Source: an uncultured Eubacteriales bacterium
GTDB lineage: Bacteria > Bacillota > Clostridia > Oscillospirales > Butyricicoccaceae
Assembly (NCBI GenBank): GCA_934675045.1
Contig: CAKUPI010000107.1
Span: 1 to 6,519, forward strand
Length of the DNA: 6,519 nt
Reading direction: 5' to 3'
Part shown: in pieces, positions 5,225 through 6,519 of the stretch
Position numbering within the stretch: the first letter of the stretch is position 1
Layout: the number at the start of each line of letters is the position of its first letter
The notes under the pieces: model-generated
What the model was told of the DNA's origin: nothing
Databases searched by the model: none
The model's input: only the letters and a program-made list of their open reading frames with translations
Made by a program: the position numbers and the translations under genes

Positions 5225-6519
5225 ATGGTTTTCAGCAGCGTCGTCTTTCTGTTTTTCTACCTGCCCGTCACGCTGGCCGTGTACTACGCGGCGCCGCGCC
5301 GGTGGCGCAACGCCGTGCTGCTCGCGGTCAACCTCTTTTTCTACGCATGGGGCGAGCCGGTTTACGTCGTCATCATGCTCCTTTCCATCGCCATCGACTA
5401 CACGCACGGCCTGCTGGTGGAAAAGCACCGCGCAAACGACAAAAAAGCGCGGCTGTTTGTCGCCTCGTCGGTCTTTTTCAATCTGGCTCTGCTGGTCTTT
5501 TTCAAGTACTACGACTTCATTGTCGTCAGCCTGCGGGGGGTCTTCCCTTCCCTGCCGCTCGAGCCGCTGGGCGTGCCGCTGCCCATCGGCATTTCCTTTT
5601 ACACCTTCCAGACCATGTCGTACACCATCGACGTCTACCGCGGCGACGCGCAGGCGCAGAAAAACGTGGTGGCCTTCGGCACCTTTGTCACCCTGTTCCC
5701 GCAGCTGATCGCAGGCCCCATTGTCAAATACAAGGACGTCGACGACCAGCTGACCGGCCGCTGCGAGAGCGTCGAGCAGTTTGCCGGCGGCGTGCAGACC
5801 TTTGTCTGCGGGCTGGGGAAAAAGGTGCTTTTGGCCAACAGCATCGGGGCGCTGTGGGATGTCAGCCTGAAAAACGCCGCCTCCCTTTCGGCGCTCGGGG
5901 CGTGGCTGGGCATTCTCGCCTTCTCGTTTCAGATTTACTTCGACTTTTCCGGTTATTCCGACATGGCCGTCGGACTGGGGCGCATGCTGGGCTTTGAGTT
6001 CAAAAAGAACTTCGACTACCCCTACATTTCGCGCTCGGTCACCGAGTTCTGGCGCCGGTGGCACATCTCGCTCGGCTCGTGGTTCCGCGAGTATGTGTAC
6101 ATTCCCCTCGGCGGCAGCCGCGCCGGGAAGGGGAAAACCTACCGCAACCTGCTGATCGTCTGGGCGCTGACCGGCATCTGGCACGGCGCCAGCTGGAACT
6201 TCCTCTTCTGGGGGCTGTGGTTCGCCTTCTGGCTCATGCTGGAAAAGGCCTTTCTGCTGCGCGCGCTGGAAAAGGCGCCCCGCGCCGTCGGGCACCTGTA
6301 CGCGCTGCTGATCGCCGTGCTCGGCTGGGTGATTTTTGCTGTCGAGGACCTTCCGACCATGGGCGTTTACCTGCGCGCCCTGCTGGGCGCGGGGGGAGCG
6401 GTCAGCCCAAACGCGCTGTACTACCTGCGCCTGTACGGCCCGCTGCTTCTTGTTCTGGCCGCTGCGGCGACGCCGCTGCCCGCCCTGCTTTACCGCCGCT
6501 GCGCCCAAAAAAAGACGCC
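5225..6519 (+). CDS. MBOAT family O-acyltransferase (AlgI/DltB-like), 3' end outside window
   Basis: The frame is open from 5225 to the window edge (431 codons plus 2 nt, no stop), so roughly 40-60 C-terminal residues are missing if it has the usual 460-500. It is a polytopic membrane protein. It carries the hallmark MBOAT block FWRRWHISLGSWFREYVYI (275-293) followed by PLGGSR, and TGIWHGASWNFLFWG (316-330), in which H320 is the expected catalytic histidine; H280 is the other conserved one. Other family elements are PIGISFYTFQTMSYTIDVYRG (120-140), FPQLIAGPIVKY (158-169) and FQIYFDFSGYSDMAVGLGR (235-253). Relatives pass acyl groups across the membrane to envelope polymers: AlgI acetylates alginate, and DltB moves D-alanine to teichoic acid. 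No dltA/dltC is seen, and the DUF4358 neighbour points to an AlgI-like O-acetylation cassette. A weak AAGG (5212-5215) precedes the ATG, within the end of the upstream gene. Confidence 0.93.
   Translation, partial: MVFSSVVFLFFYLPVTLAVYYAAPRRWRNAVLLAVNLFFYAWGEPVYVVIMLLSIAIDYTHGLLVEKHRANDKKARLFVASSVFFNLALLVFFKYYDFIVVSLRGVFPSLPLEPLGVPLPIGISFYTFQTMSYTIDVYRGDAQAQKNVVAFGTFVTLFPQLIAGPIVKYKDVDDQLTGRCESVEQFAGGVQTFVCGLGKKVLLANSIGALWDVSLKNAASLSALGAWLGILAFSFQIYFDFSGYSDMAVGLGRMLGFEFKKNFDYPYISRSVTEFWRRWHISLGSWFREYVYIPLGGSRAGKGKTYRNLLIVWALTGIWHGASWNFLFWGLWFAFWLMLEKAFLLRALEKAPRAVGHLYALLIAVLGWVIFAVEDLPTMGVYLRALLGAGGAVSPNALYYLRLYGPLLLVLAAAATPLPALLYRRCAQKKT

Noticed and set aside
5135..6508. 457-codon open frame on the - strand, opposite the MBOAT gene
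   Set aside because: It overlaps the MBOAT frame, which has clear family motifs. The antisense translation is charged and Q-rich with no recognisable domain.

Overview
The window is GC-rich (roughly 60-65% by eye). It combines Bacillota-type signals: a T-box riboswitch ahead of threonyl-tRNA synthetase, sigma70/sigmaA-type promoters, strong intrinsic terminators, and a DUF4358 lipoprotein next to an MBOAT acyltransferase. Together these suggest a high-GC member of the Clostridia (Oscillospiraceae/Ruminococcaceae-like). This is an inference from gene types and composition; no taxonomic marker was compared.

Left part (1-2179). A tandem array of 26/27-bp units covers 1-147 and may continue beyond the window. 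It lies just past the 3' end of a leftward two-gene operon: an acetamidase/formamidase-family hydrolase (1283-2179) and then, 3 nt later, an SLC13/ArsB-like ion-transporter-superfamily permease (155-1279). A good promoter (TTTACA, 18 nt, TATACT) sits just upstream of the hydrolase. The tight coupling suggests that the permease carries the hydrolase's substrate or product, but the compound is unknown.

Centre (2180-4561). A short divergent region holds back-to-back promoters. The rightward one (TTGACA, 17 nt, TATAGT) has an 8-bp inverted repeat exactly bracketing its -35 box. It drives a leader of about 300 nt that is a class I T-box riboswitch, with a Stem I distal AGAGAGGG/GCUGCAAG motif, the T-box bulge UGGAACCACGG and a competing 11-bp terminator. 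This leader precedes thrS (2612-4507), a complete ThrRS with all expected active-site, zinc and editing residues. A perfect 16-bp stem terminator follows.

Right part (4562-6519). After a 182-nt gap with a 14-bp palindrome comes a second rightward operon: a small DUF4358 lipoprotein (4744-5220) and, 4 nt later, an MBOAT O-acyltransferase of the AlgI/DltB type (5225 to beyond the window end). The pair looks like the start of a cell-envelope polymer acylation cassette whose remaining genes lie to the right.

No mobile element, CRISPR array, rRNA or tRNA gene was seen. Most of the window is ordinary. The points most worth checking are the repeat array, the dyad over the thrS -35 box, the hydrolase-permease pairing and the DUF4358-MBOAT pairing.
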